Of a DNA stretch of 64,000 bases, positions 17,428 through 26,084 are shown piece after piece. Every line of letters starts with the position of its first letter. The stretch's first letter is position 1. Where the stretch lies: assembly GCA_963761985.1 (NCBI GenBank), contig CAVXIT010000013.1, positions 372,001-436,000 of the forward strand, read 5' to 3'. Under the pieces are notes generated by a model that had not been told where the DNA came from, made no database searches, and was given only the letters and a program-made list of their open reading frames with translations. The position numbers and the translations under genes were made by a program. This stretch comes from JACCTH01 sp963761985. GTDB lineage: Bacteria > Actinomycetota > Acidimicrobiia > Spongiisociales > ZC4RG35.

Positions 17428-18927
17428 GTGTCATCAGACGGGCCCGGGAACCTGGTCGATTTCTTTCTGCTCGAGCGGCTCGCAGAGGGAAACGGTGACC
17501 GGAATGCGATCCACACCGACGACCAATCCTGGACTTACGGGCAGGTGGCGTCGCTCACCTGTGACTACATCGACCGTCTCACCGAGGTAGCCCCGGGCGA
17601 ACGTGTCGTGATGGCCATGGCGGACGGACCCGACTATGCCGCCGCCCTCCTCGGGATCATCGCCAAGGGAGCGGTGGCGGTGATGGTCAACCCGGACATG
17701 ACACCCGGCCATCTCAGCGCCATCTTCGACTCGGCCTCGGCTCCATGCGCGCTGGTCGATGAGCGCTTCCGTCCGCTGATCGAGCAAGCCCTGGCCAAGA
17801 GCAGATCGAAGACGGCGATCCTGGGTGTGACGCCCAGCGAATTGCCGGGGGCCCTGCGAATCCCAGCGACTTATCCAACCGGGCCAGACGATCCGGCACT
17901 ATGGCTCTTTTCGGGCGGCACCACCGGTTTGCCCAAGATCGTGGTGCAGCGCCATGGGTCATTCGTGAATACCACCCGGCGCTACGCGCAAGAGACGTTG
18001 GGTTTTCTGGCCGATGACATCACGATCGCAGTCCCACGCCTTTTCTTCGGCTACGCCACCGGCTCTGCGCTCCTCTTTCCGTTTTCGGTAGGTGCCGCCA
18101 CCGTTCTTTTCGATGAGCCGCCCACACCGGTGGCGGTGCTGGAGCGGATCCGTCGTCACCGTCCGACGATCCTCATTACCACTCCGTCGGCGATCAACGC
18201 GCTGCTCGCGTTGGAGTCCGCCACCAAGGCTGACCTCGCCTGTCTCCGCTTTGCGACCTCGGCAGGGGAGGCGCTTCCCGAGTCGCTCTATCACCGCTGG
18301 GTGACCCGGTTCGGGGTGGAACTGCTCGACGGTCTCGGGACCGCAGAGATGTGGCACATATTCATCACCAATCGATCGGGAGAGGTGGTGCCCGGGAGCG
18401 TGGGAAAAGCGGTCAACGGATTCACTGTCGCTGCTCGCGACGAAGACGGCAACGAGGTGCCCCCGGGTGAAACCGGCCTCCTCTGGGTGGCCGGCGAATC
18501 GGCCGCGATTGGCTATTGGGAGCAACCGGAAATGACCGCTCGCGCTTTTCGTGACGGCTGGGTGGTCAGCGGAGATCTGATCTCGATCGACGAAGACGGA
18601 ATCGTGACCCACCGGGGCCGGGCCGACGACGCCTTCAAGGTCAAAGGCAAATGGCTGCGTCCGGTCGAAGTCGAGTCTTGCCTGCTCGAGCACCCGGCGG
18701 TGGCCGAAGCCGCGGTGATCGTTGTCGAGGATCAGGACGGTCTGGGAAAGCCGGTGGCCTTCGTAGTCAGAAAAGCTGAGGCCAGCGAGGAGGACCTCCG
18801 CCGACACGTGCTCGCCCAACTGGAGGCCTACAAACATCCGCGCCGGATCTTCTTCGTTGATTCGTTTCCACTTACCCACCTGGGCAAGGTCGACCGCACC
18901 GCTCTTAAGAAGCTCGCTACTACCTAA
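17428..18927 (+). CDS. aryl-CoA ligase, benzoate/2-aminobenzoate-CoA ligase type
   Basis: 499 aa AMP-forming acyl-CoA synthetase. ATP loop SGGTTGLPKIV is near residues 160-170; DGLGTAEMWHIFITN and the SGDLISIDEDGIVTHRGR segment follow, and the catalytic Lys is in HLGKVDRTALKK at the C-terminus. The aromatic-acid (benzoate-CoA ligase) subgroup is suggested by the short length and the TAEMWHIF motif. With kynureninase opposite, anthranilate is the likely substrate. The start is set at GTG 17428, since the frame upstream runs antisense through kynA and the GTG sits 8 bases from a -10 box. Confidence 0.87.
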   Translation: MSSDGPGNLVDFFLLERLAEGNGDRNAIHTDDQSWTYGQVASLTCDYIDRLTEVAPGERVVMAMADGPDYAAALLGIIAKGAVAVMVNPDMTPGHLSAIFDSASAPCALVDERFRPLIEQALAKSRSKTAILGVTPSELPGALRIPATYPTGPDDPALWLFSGGTTGLPKIVVQRHGSFVNTTRRYAQETLGFLADDITIAVPRLFFGYATGSALLFPFSVGAATVLFDEPPTPVAVLERIRRHRPTILITTPSAINALLALESATKADLACLRFATSAGEALPESLYHRWVTRFGVELLDGLGTAEMWHIFITNRSGEVVPGSVGKAVNGFTVAARDEDGNEVPPGETGLLWVAGESAAIGYWEQPEMTARAFRDGWVVSGDLISIDEDGIVTHRGRADDAFKVKGKWLRPVEVESCLLEHPAVAEAAVIVVEDQDGLGKPVAFVVRKAEASEEDLRRHVLAQLEAYKHPRRIFFVDSFPLTHLGKVDRTALKKLATT

Positions 18928-18969
18928 TCCCTTGTTCTGTGGGCCGGCGGCGGGGTTTACACCGTCTCC

Positions 18970-18984
18970 AACCCTGGGTTCGCG
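18970..18984 (+). repeat. operator-like palindrome before the transporter gene
   Basis: AACCC-T-GGGTT is a perfect 11-base inverted repeat followed by CGCG. The same 15 bases recur at 62630-62644 in front of icd, in each case directly before the -10 box. Confidence 0.35.
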
Positions 18985-18985
18985 T

Positions 18986-18991
18986 TAAATA
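18986..18991 (+). promoter_or_regulatory. -10 region of the DMT transporter gene
   Basis: TAAATA six bases before the GTG at 18998, again a leaderless layout without ribosome site. Confidence 0.35.
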
Positions 18992-18997
18992 GACAAC

Positions 18998-19828
18998 GTG
19001 CCGACCGCTGCCCTCGTCGCCGTGCTGGTTGCCGCGCTGTTGCATGCCTCGTGGAACTTGTTGGTCAAGGCAAGTGGGGACCGGCTCGTCACCGCCTCCG
19101 CCCAACTGGTTCTGGCCGGCCTCGTGTCGGTGCCGATCGTGGCCTGGCGGGGCTTCCCGACTGAGGCGATCTGGTTTCTATTGGCGTCGAGCGTTGTGCA
19201 GGTCGTCTACCTCTACTCGCTCGCCACGGCCTACAACCGGGCCGACCTCTCCTTCGCTTATCCGATCGCACGAGGGAGCGCTCCGATCATCATCGCTTTG
19301 GGCTCGCTCGCCGGACTCAGCACGGTTCTCGGCCTTCGCGGCTGGCTGGCATTGGCTCTGATCTGTGGCGGGGTCGTGGGGCTCGGGCTTGCATCCTCCA
19401 GCCGGCACGGTCTGGGCCCTTCGCTTCTCACCGGTTTTCTCATCGCGGTCTACATCTCGATCGATGGAGCAGGGGTGAGGGCCACCGACGACGTCATCGG
19501 ATACACGGCGTCGCTCACCGTGCTCACGTCACTGTTGCTCGTTCCAGTAATGCTCATAGCCCGCGGTGGCACTCAGCTCAGACGAGTCCTCAGAAGCGAC
19601 TGGCCCCGCTTTCTCGGCGGGGGCGTGGCGACGCTCGCTTCATATGGGCTCCTCCTGTACGCCAGCCGGCTGGCTCCATTGAGCCTCGTGGCCGCGGCGC
19701 GAGAGACGTCGGTCGTCTTCGCTGCGCTCGGTGGCTGGTGGTTTCTCGACGAAAGCGTGGGACGTCGACGAGCCTTGGCGGTGACTCTCATCGCGGTCGG
19801 CATGATCGTCTTGGCACTGAGCCGATGA
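18998..19828 (+). CDS. DMT superfamily (EamA) transporter
   Basis: 276 aa membrane protein with about ten hydrophobic segments in two EamA repeats. Seen: ALLHASWNLLVKAS at the start, LYSLATAYNRADLSFAYPIARGSAPI in helices 3-4 (described in parts), and a second repeat with TLASYGLLLYASRLAPLSLVAAARETSVVFAALGGWWFLDE. These are the conserved proline and drug/metabolite exporter features. Substrate unknown; beside the CoA ligase it may move an aromatic acid or amino acid. GTG start after a TAAATA hexamer. Confidence 0.87.
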   Translation: MPTAALVAVLVAALLHASWNLLVKASGDRLVTASAQLVLAGLVSVPIVAWRGFPTEAIWFLLASSVVQVVYLYSLATAYNRADLSFAYPIARGSAPIIIALGSLAGLSTVLGLRGWLALALICGGVVGLGLASSSRHGLGPSLLTGFLIAVYISIDGAGVRATDDVIGYTASLTVLTSLLLVPVMLIARGGTQLRRVLRSDWPRFLGGGVATLASYGLLLYASRLAPLSLVAAARETSVVFAALGGWWFLDESVGRRRALAVTLIAVGMIVLALSR

Positions 19829-19863
19829 ATCTGGGCCGGTGAACCTGGACCCGCTCCTCTCAA

Positions 19864-19869
19864 TAGGCT
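19864..19869 (+). promoter_or_regulatory. -10 hexamer of the DUF1905-yjbQ operon
   Basis: TAGGCT, six bases, then GTG at 19876: leaderless. Confidence 0.5.
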
Positions 19870-19875
19870 CTCTTT

Positions 19876-20196
19876 GTGGAGTTCGAATTCTCGGACGAGA
19901 TCTGGTACTGGCGTGGCCCTTCCCCTTTTCACTTCGTCACGGTCCCCGCGGAGCAATGCCATGACATCAAAGCGATCTCGGGATTCGTCACCTATGGATG
20001 GGGAATGATCCCGGCCAGGATTCGAATCGGAGACACCGAATGGAAGACTGCCCTATGGCCCAAGGACAGCCGCTACATCGTGCCGATCAAAGACGCGGTC
20101 CGCCACGCGGAAGGACTGGAACTCGGCGATGTGGTCACGGTCAAGCTGGAGGTATTGGGACGAGGCGTGGCCCCTAAGAATCGGGAAGCGACATGA
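19876..20196 (+). CDS. DUF1905 domain protein
   Basis: 106 aa, a complete DUF1905 domain. Seen: GGWGMIPV-like YGWGMIPARIRIGDTEW near residues 40-56, LWPKDSRYIVPIKDAVR, and AEGLELGDVVTVKLEV near the end. The family is a small beta-barrel of unknown function. The stop overlaps the yjbQ start (ATGA), so the two are translated together. Confidence 0.85.
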   Translation: MEFEFSDEIWYWRGPSPFHFVTVPAEQCHDIKAISGFVTYGWGMIPARIRIGDTEWKTALWPKDSRYIVPIKDAVRHAEGLELGDVVTVKLEVLGRGVAPKNREAT

Positions 20197-20597
20197 AAAC
20201 CGAAGTCCTGGAACTGCGGACTGGCAGCGAGCCAGCAGTCATCGATATCACGAACGAGGTGATTCGATTCTGCGACGACGCGGGCGACGGATTGGTGAAC
20301 ATCTTTGTGCCGCATGCCACCGCCGGTCTGGCATTGATTGAGATCGGTTCGGGCACGGAGAAGGATCTGCTGGCCGCCCTCGGCCGCCTGCTGACCGAGT
20401 CTGAGCCGTGGCTGCATCGGCATGGATCGCCAGGTCATGGGGCTGACCACGTGCTCCCTGCGCTGGTATCTCCGACGCTTTCGATTCCCGTCGTTGGCGG
20501 CCGCCCCGCGTTGGGAACTTGGCAGTCCGTGGTTGTCGTCGACCCGAATCGCGACAACCTCCAACGTCAGGTTCGACTCAGCTTCGTCTCCGCCTGA
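20193..20597 (+). CDS. yjbQ: YjbQ/UPF0047 family protein
   Basis: 134 aa, the normal length for this family, some members of which have thiamine-phosphate synthase side activity. Seen: FVPHATAGLALIEIGSGTEKDLL near residues 43-65 in pieces, HGADHVLPALVSPTLSIPVVGG and GTWQSVVVVD, all family signatures including the conserved His residues. Physiological role unknown. Its last 31 bases overlap the convergent membrane protein gene. Confidence 0.92.
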   Translation: MKTEVLELRTGSEPAVIDITNEVIRFCDDAGDGLVNIFVPHATAGLALIEIGSGTEKDLLAALGRLLTESEPWLHRHGSPGHGADHVLPALVSPTLSIPVVGGRPALGTWQSVVVVDPNRDNLQRQVRLSFVSA

Positions 20598-21277
20598 GGG
20601 CCCTGGCTATTGCTCCTGGCCCCGGAAGCCACCCGATATCCCGCCCAGATCAGGCCGGCCGCAACCAGCAGGGACAAGGCGAAAGCGGCTCCTTCGCCGA
20701 TGGCTAGGCCGCTCCCGCCGGTGGACGCCGCTAGCGCACCAGCGACGATCAGGGCGTTGCCCCACACGAGGCGCCGGTTGCGTTTCCAGAACCGGAAGAT
20801 GCTCACGAGGCCGAGCACAATGAGGAACGTTGCTCCCATGCCTCCGCCGATTGCAGCCAGCAATCTCGGACCGAAGCCTTCCGAGATCGGGGGGAAGATG
20901 TCGTGGGGGATGCCGCCCACAGGCAATTCCCGGGCGAACGGCACTGTGGTGGTGAGGGTGGTCGAGATGGCGGCGAAAGCTCCGGTGAGGATGAGAGAGA
21001 TGTGGCCAGCTCGCCGGCCGACTACGAGAAACCACGAGCCAACCGCTAGCACCGGGATATTGACGATCGCCCCGAGGAGAAAGAAGGTTCGGTAGGTCCA
21101 GCCCTCCCAACCGGCTGCCAACGCAACAGCTAACGCCCAAGTTGCGACCGCAAACATGGAAATGCCGGCCGCATATGCGCCCGTGTGCGGTCGAGCTCGA
21201 CCGAAGAAATCCGTCCACAGGTTGACGGCAAAGCCAGTTGCGACGAGAGCTGCCACTGTGGCAACTACTGCTTCCAC
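20567..21277 (-). CDS. unrecognised multi-helix membrane protein
   Basis: 236 aa with about seven hydrophobic helices and a short charged C-terminal tail. Within it, NLWTDFFGRARPHTGAYAAG and a TVPFARELPVGGIPHD loop are the most distinctive parts. I do not recognise the family. It is the last gene of a minus-strand group (phosphodiesterase, B12 adenosyltransferase, ferritin, this gene) with gaps of 15 bases or less. The tail overlaps yjbQ antisense by 31 bases. Confidence 0.7.
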   Translation of the reverse strand: MEAVVATVAALVATGFAVNLWTDFFGRARPHTGAYAAGISMFAVATWALAVALAAGWEGWTYRTFFLLGAIVNIPVLAVGSWFLVVGRRAGHISLILTGAFAAISTTLTTTVPFARELPVGGIPHDIFPPISEGFGPRLLAAIGGGMGATFLIVLGLVSIFRFWKRNRRLVWGNALIVAGALAASTGGSGLAIGEGAAFALSLLVAAGLIWAGYRVASGARSNSQGPQAETKLSRT

Positions 21278-21292
21278 TAAACGGGCGCCGCT

Positions 21293-21796
21293 CTATTGGA
21301 CGGAAGGTTTGCGGGCACCCAACTCGCGATCGAGCATCAGGAGCGCCGGGCCGTCCTCCCCTGCCAGGTTGAGCTGGCCCATGATCTTTTGGACGGAGTC
21401 TTCTTCCTCGACTTGCTCGGTGAGGAACCAATCGAGAAGAGGAAAGCTCTCGGCGTCCTTCTCTTCGCTCGCCATCGCATAGAGCGCACGGATTGTCTTG
21501 GTGACTCGCCGTTCTTGATCGAGAACTGCCGCGAAGGCGGACTTGGCAGATTCAAAAGTGGCTGTCGGGCTTTCGACGGTGCCGATAGTGAGCGCGTTGC
21601 CGCGGGCCAGCAGAAAGTCGATGAAACGAAGGGCGTGAGCCATCTCCTCCGCCGACTGGATTCGCATCCACGAGGCCATCCCTGGCAGGTCTTTCGACTC
21701 GAACCAGGCTGACATCTGGAGATAGGAAATCGAGGCCCATAGCTCGAGGGTCACCTGATCGCTATAGGCGGCCTCGAGCGTGTCACTCACCCTCAC
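21293..21796 (-). CDS. ferritin
   Basis: 167 aa four-helix iron-storage protein of the non-heme FtnA type. Ferroxidase ligands are visible: the first Glu in VTLELWASISYLQMSAWFE (helix A), the E-x-x-H pair in SAEEMAHALRF (helix B) and later Glu in VLDQERRVTK and EQVEEEDS. Length is normal. It overlaps the upstream adenosyltransferase gene by 14 bases from the first GTG, or 8 from the GTG two codons later. Confidence 0.93.
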   Translation of the reverse strand: MRVSDTLEAAYSDQVTLELWASISYLQMSAWFESKDLPGMASWMRIQSAEEMAHALRFIDFLLARGNALTIGTVESPTATFESAKSAFAAVLDQERRVTKTIRALYAMASEEKDAESFPLLDWFLTEQVEEEDSVQKIMGQLNLAGEDGPALLMLDRELGARKPSVQ

Positions 21797-22355
21797 TGCG
21801 TTGCTCCTTTTTCTGTAAGTGGTCTTTCGCCCGGATCAATGCCTCTTCGCTCCAGCGGGCGAGGGTCCAAAGGAGGTCAGAAAGTCGGTTGAGATAACGG
21901 ATGACCTCGGTTTCAGGATCGCCCAACGCGATCGCCTCCCGTTCCGCCCTCCGCACGACGGTGCGAGCGAAGTCGAAAAGGGCAGCGGCGGGTCCCGAGC
22001 CAGGAATCACGAACTCGGTGGGCATTTCAAATCCGTCGTAGTAGAGGCCAATCTGATCCTCCAAGGCCGTAACCATTTGCGTGGTGATTTTGGTGGTGCC
22101 TTCCACAAGCTTGTGCCGGTTGTCGGCCGCAGTCGCCAGCTCGGCCATGGCGACATAGAGCTCGCTCTCGAGGTCCGTGACCAGTTGGTTCTCGCGCGGA
22201 GCCAAGTTCCCGAGTGCGCGCACAAGGCCTAACGCCGCCTGAGCCTCGTCCACCGCACCGAAAGCTTGCGGACGCTGATCAGATTTGGACACCCGTCCGC
22301 CAAAGAGCAGTCCGGTAGTGCCGTCGTCTCCGGTCTTGGTGTCGATCCTGGTCAC
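21783..22355 (-). CDS. cob(I)yrinic acid a,c-diamide adenosyltransferase, PduO type
   Basis: 190 aa enzyme attaching the 5'-deoxyadenosyl group to cob(I)alamin. The N-terminal TKTGDDGTTGLLFGGRVSK (about 6-24) is the ATP-binding signature, and RRAEREAIALGDPETEVIRYLNRLSDLLWTLAR is the conserved C-terminal helix (quoted in parts: RLSDLLWTLAR). It makes the cofactor required by methylmalonyl-CoA mutase, whose B12-binding subunit lies at 54032. GTG start. Confidence 0.94.
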   Translation of the reverse strand: MTRIDTKTGDDGTTGLLFGGRVSKSDQRPQAFGAVDEAQAALGLVRALGNLAPRENQLVTDLESELYVAMAELATAADNRHKLVEGTTKITTQMVTALEDQIGLYYDGFEMPTEFVIPGSGPAAALFDFARTVVRRAEREAIALGDPETEVIRYLNRLSDLLWTLARWSEEALIRAKDHLQKKEQRSEGE

Positions 22356-22365
22356 GAACTCGACC

Positions 22366-23403
22366 TTACCCTCTCACTAATAGCGGAATGTCGACCTCGA
22401 TTTTCTCGACACCGCCGTGATAGCCCGCCAGCCGTTTGTCGAAGCCCCATGGCAGGATCACCTGTCCCGGTTGGGCAAGGAGAACGGCATCGGGGAGGCG
22501 CGAGGAGAGCTGGCGATGGGACTGTGCTGCGCCAAGCCAGGGCAGGAAGTCAGCCGGTTCGACCAAACGGGCATCGGTGAGTTCGGCCAGCTCGCGGGTC
22601 AGTCGCTCCGAACCTCTCACCATCACCGCCCGTGGGTCTCCCCAGAACTCGAGTGGGCGATAGCGTGCATCGCGAACCAGGATCTTGCCGTCCTCGGGAA
22701 TTGCCATCACTCCGTGATCGGCGGTGCCCATGAGAGAAACCTCAGCGGGGAGCCGGTGCACGATTCCCTCCCAAACCGCAGAAACCCAGGCGAGCGCTTG
22801 AGAAACTTCCGGCGACCCGGTCCCGAACACATGCGCCGCGAAGTCGACCGGCGGGAGGTAGGTAAAGACGAACGTGCCGGGTACAGAGGCGGCTTCTACG
22901 GTCCGTGCGACGAACTCATCGATCGTGGCCGCGCCGACGAAGCGACAGCCGCGGTACAACGTTCGGGTCAGCGGCGTGCCGGCAAAGTCCGCGGGCTGCA
23001 CCGTCACCGGTTCACATCCTGAGGCCCGCAACCTCTCCCAGAGATTTGGCGAGGGGAGGACCGACTCGTTGTCGATCAACACCGCTGATCCACCCAGGTC
23101 GACGAACTTGAGCATGTTGACGACCCTTCCGATCTCGGGCCACCAGAGAAGGTGTCCAATGATTCCATGCGCGGCCGGAGCCAGGCCGGTCGCGAGGGTG
23201 GACAGGCTGACCGTTGTCGTCGAGGGGAAAGGAGCCCGGAGGGTGTCGGTCCAATAGGGAGCAAGGGCAGGGCTCCGTTCGTCAAGAAATTGTGTTCCGA
23301 GCCCGTCAAAGAGCACCAAGACGACACTTGTTTTTTCGCCTGTCAGCCTGTTCTCGATGTCGGCAATCAGGTCGACAAGCCCCGACTGGGGCGGAAATGC
23401 CAT
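22366..23403 (-). CDS. alkaline phosphatase superfamily phosphodiesterase/pyrophosphatase
   Basis: 345 aa protein of the type I phosphodiesterase/nucleotide pyrophosphatase family. Metal-site motifs: VLVLFDGLGTQFL with the first Asp, the nucleophile region FPSTTTVSLSTLATGLAPAAHGI with a Thr in FPSTTT, a later TADHGVMAIPED, and a C-terminal GYHGG. No signal peptide, so probably cytoplasmic. First gene of the minus-strand operon, divergent from nuoA with a 24-base gap. Substrate unknown. Confidence 0.87.
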   Translation of the reverse strand: MAFPPQSGLVDLIADIENRLTGEKTSVVLVLFDGLGTQFLDERSPALAPYWTDTLRAPFPSTTTVSLSTLATGLAPAAHGIIGHLLWWPEIGRVVNMLKFVDLGGSAVLIDNESVLPSPNLWERLRASGCEPVTVQPADFAGTPLTRTLYRGCRFVGAATIDEFVARTVEAASVPGTFVFTYLPPVDFAAHVFGTGSPEVSQALAWVSAVWEGIVHRLPAEVSLMGTADHGVMAIPEDGKILVRDARYRPLEFWGDPRAVMVRGSERLTRELAELTDARLVEPADFLPWLGAAQSHRQLSSRLPDAVLLAQPGQVILPWGFDKRLAGYHGGVEKIEVDIPLLVRG

Positions 23404-23408
23404 CTCCC

Positions 23409-23414
23409 TATACT
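23409..23414 (+). promoter_or_regulatory. -10 hexamer of the nuoA operon
   Basis: TATACT, 13 bases before the nuoA ATG. The short leader holds AAAAGG just before the start. On the minus strand the same bases give TATAGG three bases before the phosphodiesterase ATG, so this gap may also work in both directions. Confidence 0.45.
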
Positions 23415-23427
23415 CGCAAAAAGGCCT

Positions 23428-23793
23428 ATGACCTCCTATTTCCAGGACTATCTCACCATCGGATTCTTCGCCGGCCTGGGCGCACTACTAGTGATGATCA
23501 TGCTGGGAGTGGCGTCGATCCTGCGACCGAACAAGCCCTCCGTGGCCAAGGCTTCGACCTACGAATGCGGGGTCGATCCGGTGGGCACGGGCTGGAGCCA
23601 GACCTACGTGCGCTACTACGTCTTCGGTTTGCTGTTCCTGATTTTCGACGTTGAGGCAGTCTTTGTCTTTCCGTGGGCGATCCAGGTGGATGCACTCGGC
23701 TGGTTCGGACTGATCGAGATAGCGGCCTTCATCCTGATCCTGGTCCTCGGCTTGGTCTACGCGATTCGTAAGGGTGTGCTCCGGTGGGAGTAG
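23428..23793 (+). CDS. nuoA: NADH-quinone oxidoreductase subunit A, copy 2 operon
   Basis: 121 aa, three membrane helices. STYECGVDPVG (about residues 43-53) and LLFLIFDVEAVFVFPWA are the NuoA signatures. The ATG at 23428 was chosen because family similarity begins there and a -10 box precedes it. First gene of nuoABCDHIJK; overlaps nuoB by 10 bases. Confidence 0.96.
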   Translation: MTSYFQDYLTIGFFAGLGALLVMIMLGVASILRPNKPSVAKASTYECGVDPVGTGWSQTYVRYYVFGLLFLIFDVEAVFVFPWAIQVDALGWFGLIEIAAFILILVLGLVYAIRKGVLRWE

Positions 23794-24281
23794 CCCAGAA
23801 GTTCGGCGTTCCCAAGCCGGTGACCTGGCTTCTCAACTGGTCTCGCTCGTACTCCTTGTGGCTGTTCCAGTTCGGGTTGGCATGTTGCGCGATCGAGTTG
23901 ATGGCGGCGTCGGGGCCGCGCTACGACTTCATGCGATTTGGCATCATTCCTCTGCCCGCTTCACCCCGTCAGGCCGACCTGATGGTGGTCGCGGGCACGG
24001 TCACCGACAAGATGGCCCCCGCGATCCGGCGACTCTACGACCAGATGCCCGAGCCGAAGTACGTGATCTCGATGGGGTCGTGTTCCAACTGCGGCGGTCC
24101 CTATTGGGACTCTTACTCCGTCACCAAGGGCGTCGACCAGGTGATCCCCGTCGATGTCTATGTCCCCGGCTGTCCCCCCCGCCCCGAAGCGCTGATGGAG
24201 GGGATCGTCCTGCTGCAGAAGAAGATCAGGGGCGAGGACATCAAGGAAAAGTGGAACCGGCGTGACCACGAGCCCGTCTGA
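23784..24281 (+). CDS. nuoB: NADH-quinone oxidoreductase subunit B
   Basis: 165 aa peripheral-arm subunit carrying cluster N2, which hands electrons to quinone. The four Cys ligands are in FGLACCAIEL, GSCSNCGG and PGCPPRPE. GTG start inside the nuoA 3' end; overlaps nuoC by 20 bases. Confidence 0.97.
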   Translation: MGVAQKFGVPKPVTWLLNWSRSYSLWLFQFGLACCAIELMAASGPRYDFMRFGIIPLPASPRQADLMVVAGTVTDKMAPAIRRLYDQMPEPKYVISMGSCSNCGGPYWDSYSVTKGVDQVIPVDVYVPGCPPRPEALMEGIVLLQKKIRGEDIKEKWNRRDHEPV

Positions 24282-24894
24282 CGCTCCGCCTACAGAGGCG
24301 ACCGAGGACGCGCCCGCAACAGAAGAATCACCACTTTCTCAGCTCGCCAAACGGGTCGCCGAGTCAGTTGCTGGCCGAGCCGAGTTCAATTTCGATACCG
24401 CGAAAGTGCGTGTCGACTCCGAGCGCTGGGTTGAAGCGCTGACCAAAGCCCGGGACGAGCACGGCTTGACGTTTTTCTCCTGGCTCTCGGCGATCGACTG
24501 GAGCAATGACGTGTCGGTCGGGGACAAGCTCACCTCCGAAGTCGAGGAGCGCTATGAGCTCCTCGCTGCGGTGAGCGATCTCAGCGAAGGTCACATCGTC
24601 ATCTACTCGACCGATCTTCCGCATGAGAACCCCGCCGTTGCCAGCCTGATCTCGGTCTATCCCGGAGCGAATTGGCACGAGCGGGAGTCGGCGGAGATGT
24701 TCGGCATCGATTTCCAGGGCCACCCGCAGCTGGAAAAGCTGTACCTGCCCGAGGGATTCCAGGGCAACCCGCTGCGCAAGAGCTTTCCACTCTTGAGCCG
24801 CGAGGTGAAGCCATGGCCCGGCATGGTCGACGTCGAGAAGATGCCGGGCCAGGGTGACGACGAAGAACCGTCGGAAGAGAATCCCGAAGCATGA
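24262..24894 (+). CDS. nuoC: NADH-quinone oxidoreductase subunit C
   Basis: 210 aa, 30 kDa-type subunit. The C-terminal signature HERESAEMFGIDFQGHPQLEKL and YLPEGFQGNPLRKSFPL are clear (about 135-175). The N-terminal 35 residues are low-complexity and acidic (ATEDAPATEES), not part of the fold. GTG start within nuoB. Separate from nuoD, unlike the fused nuoCD of enterobacteria. Confidence 0.95.
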   Translation: MTTSPSDAPPTEATEDAPATEESPLSQLAKRVAESVAGRAEFNFDTAKVRVDSERWVEALTKARDEHGLTFFSWLSAIDWSNDVSVGDKLTSEVEERYELLAAVSDLSEGHIVIYSTDLPHENPAVASLISVYPGANWHERESAEMFGIDFQGHPQLEKLYLPEGFQGNPLRKSFPLLSREVKPWPGMVDVEKMPGQGDDEEPSEENPEA

Positions 24895-26084
24895 CGATTA
24901 CCGAGCAAGACCTCGTACGGCACCTAGCCGAGGCCGCGGTGTCAATCGAACTGCAAACGCCGGAGATGACCCTCAATATCGGTCCGCAGCACCCTTCGAC
25001 GCATGGAGTTCTGCGTTTGGTCGCCCAGGTCGACGGCGAGCGGACCCACAACCTGCAACCGGTCATCGGCTACATGCACCGGGGATACGAGAAGCTGGCC
25101 GAGGTCCGCAACTACGCCCAGATCACGACGCTGATCAATCGCATCGACTGGGTGTCGGGTTACGCGAACGAAGTCCCGTTCATCGTCGCCGCAGAAAAGC
25201 TCATGCAACTCGAGGTGCCCGAACGGGCGCAGTACATCCGGCTGATCCTCACCGAGATGGCCCGCATTTCCTCCCACCTCATCTTTATGGCGTCCTACCC
25301 CCTCGAGCTCGGCGCGGCGACCCCTCTCTTCTTTGCCTTACGCGATCGCGAACGAGTTCTCGATCTCTTGGAATCGGTGACCGGGGGTCGGTTCCATCCC
25401 AACTTCAACCGCATCGGTGGCGTCAAGCCCAACGCCGGGGCGGGGTCGACTCAACGCAAAGTGATCCAGGACCTGCCCAAGAGCTTTCTGGGTGAGACGA
25501 GAGCGGCGATGGACAAAGTCCTCGAGTCGGCCGACGAAATCGAGGACCTCGTGGCCGGGAACGAGATCATCCTCGCCCGTACCAAGGGGATCGGGGTGAT
25601 TCCCGCCGACGTCGCGGCATCGTTCGGGCTCTCCGGTCCCAACCTTCGCGCCTCGGGAGTCGGCTTCGACCTGCGCAAGGTCTCGGATTACCTGCCCTAC
25701 TCGAAGTTCAAGTTCAATGTTCCGGTCGGTGAGAACGGCGATTGCTGGGATCGCTGGTACATGCGCTTGCTTGAAATCCGGGAGTCGGCGAGCATCATTC
25801 AGCAAGCCGTCGACAGCATTCCCTCCGGTCCGCTCCAGGCGAAAGTGCCCAAGATCATCAAGGTGCCCAAGGGCGAGGTCTACGTGCGGGCAGAGAACCC
25901 CAAGGGCGAGATGGGGTACTACATCGTCTCCGATGGCGGGCTTGGTCCCTACCGGGTGAAGATTCGCTCGGCGTCGTTCTCGAACATCTCGATTCTCCCC
26001 TGGCTGCTCGAGGGGGCGATCATCCCTGACATCATCGCCGTGATGGGATCGCTCGATTTCGTCCTGGGAGACGTCGACCGATGA
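24891..26084 (+). CDS. nuoD: NADH-quinone oxidoreductase subunit D
   Basis: 397 aa, 49 kDa subunit forming part of the quinone site. Seen: NIGPQHPSTHGVLRLV near residues 26-41, YMHRGYEKLAE with the quinone-contacting region, and ENPKGEMGYYIVSDG near the C-terminus. The four Cys of related hydrogenases are absent, as expected. Overlaps nuoC by four bases and nuoH by four. Confidence 0.97.
   Translation: MTITEQDLVRHLAEAAVSIELQTPEMTLNIGPQHPSTHGVLRLVAQVDGERTHNLQPVIGYMHRGYEKLAEVRNYAQITTLINRIDWVSGYANEVPFIVAAEKLMQLEVPERAQYIRLILTEMARISSHLIFMASYPLELGAATPLFFALRDRERVLDLLESVTGGRFHPNFNRIGGVKPNAGAGSTQRKVIQDLPKSFLGETRAAMDKVLESADEIEDLVAGNEIILARTKGIGVIPADVAASFGLSGPNLRASGVGFDLRKVSDYLPYSKFKFNVPVGENGDCWDRWYMRLLEIRESASIIQQAVDSIPSGPLQAKVPKIIKVPKGEVYVRAENPKGEMGYYIVSDGGLGPYRVKIRSASFSNISILPWLLEGAIIPDIIAVMGSLDFVLGDVDR

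Noticed and set aside
8076..19828. Horizontal transfer of the catabolic island
   Set aside because: Base composition and start-codon use look like the rest of the window, and there are no flanking mobile genes or tRNA sites.
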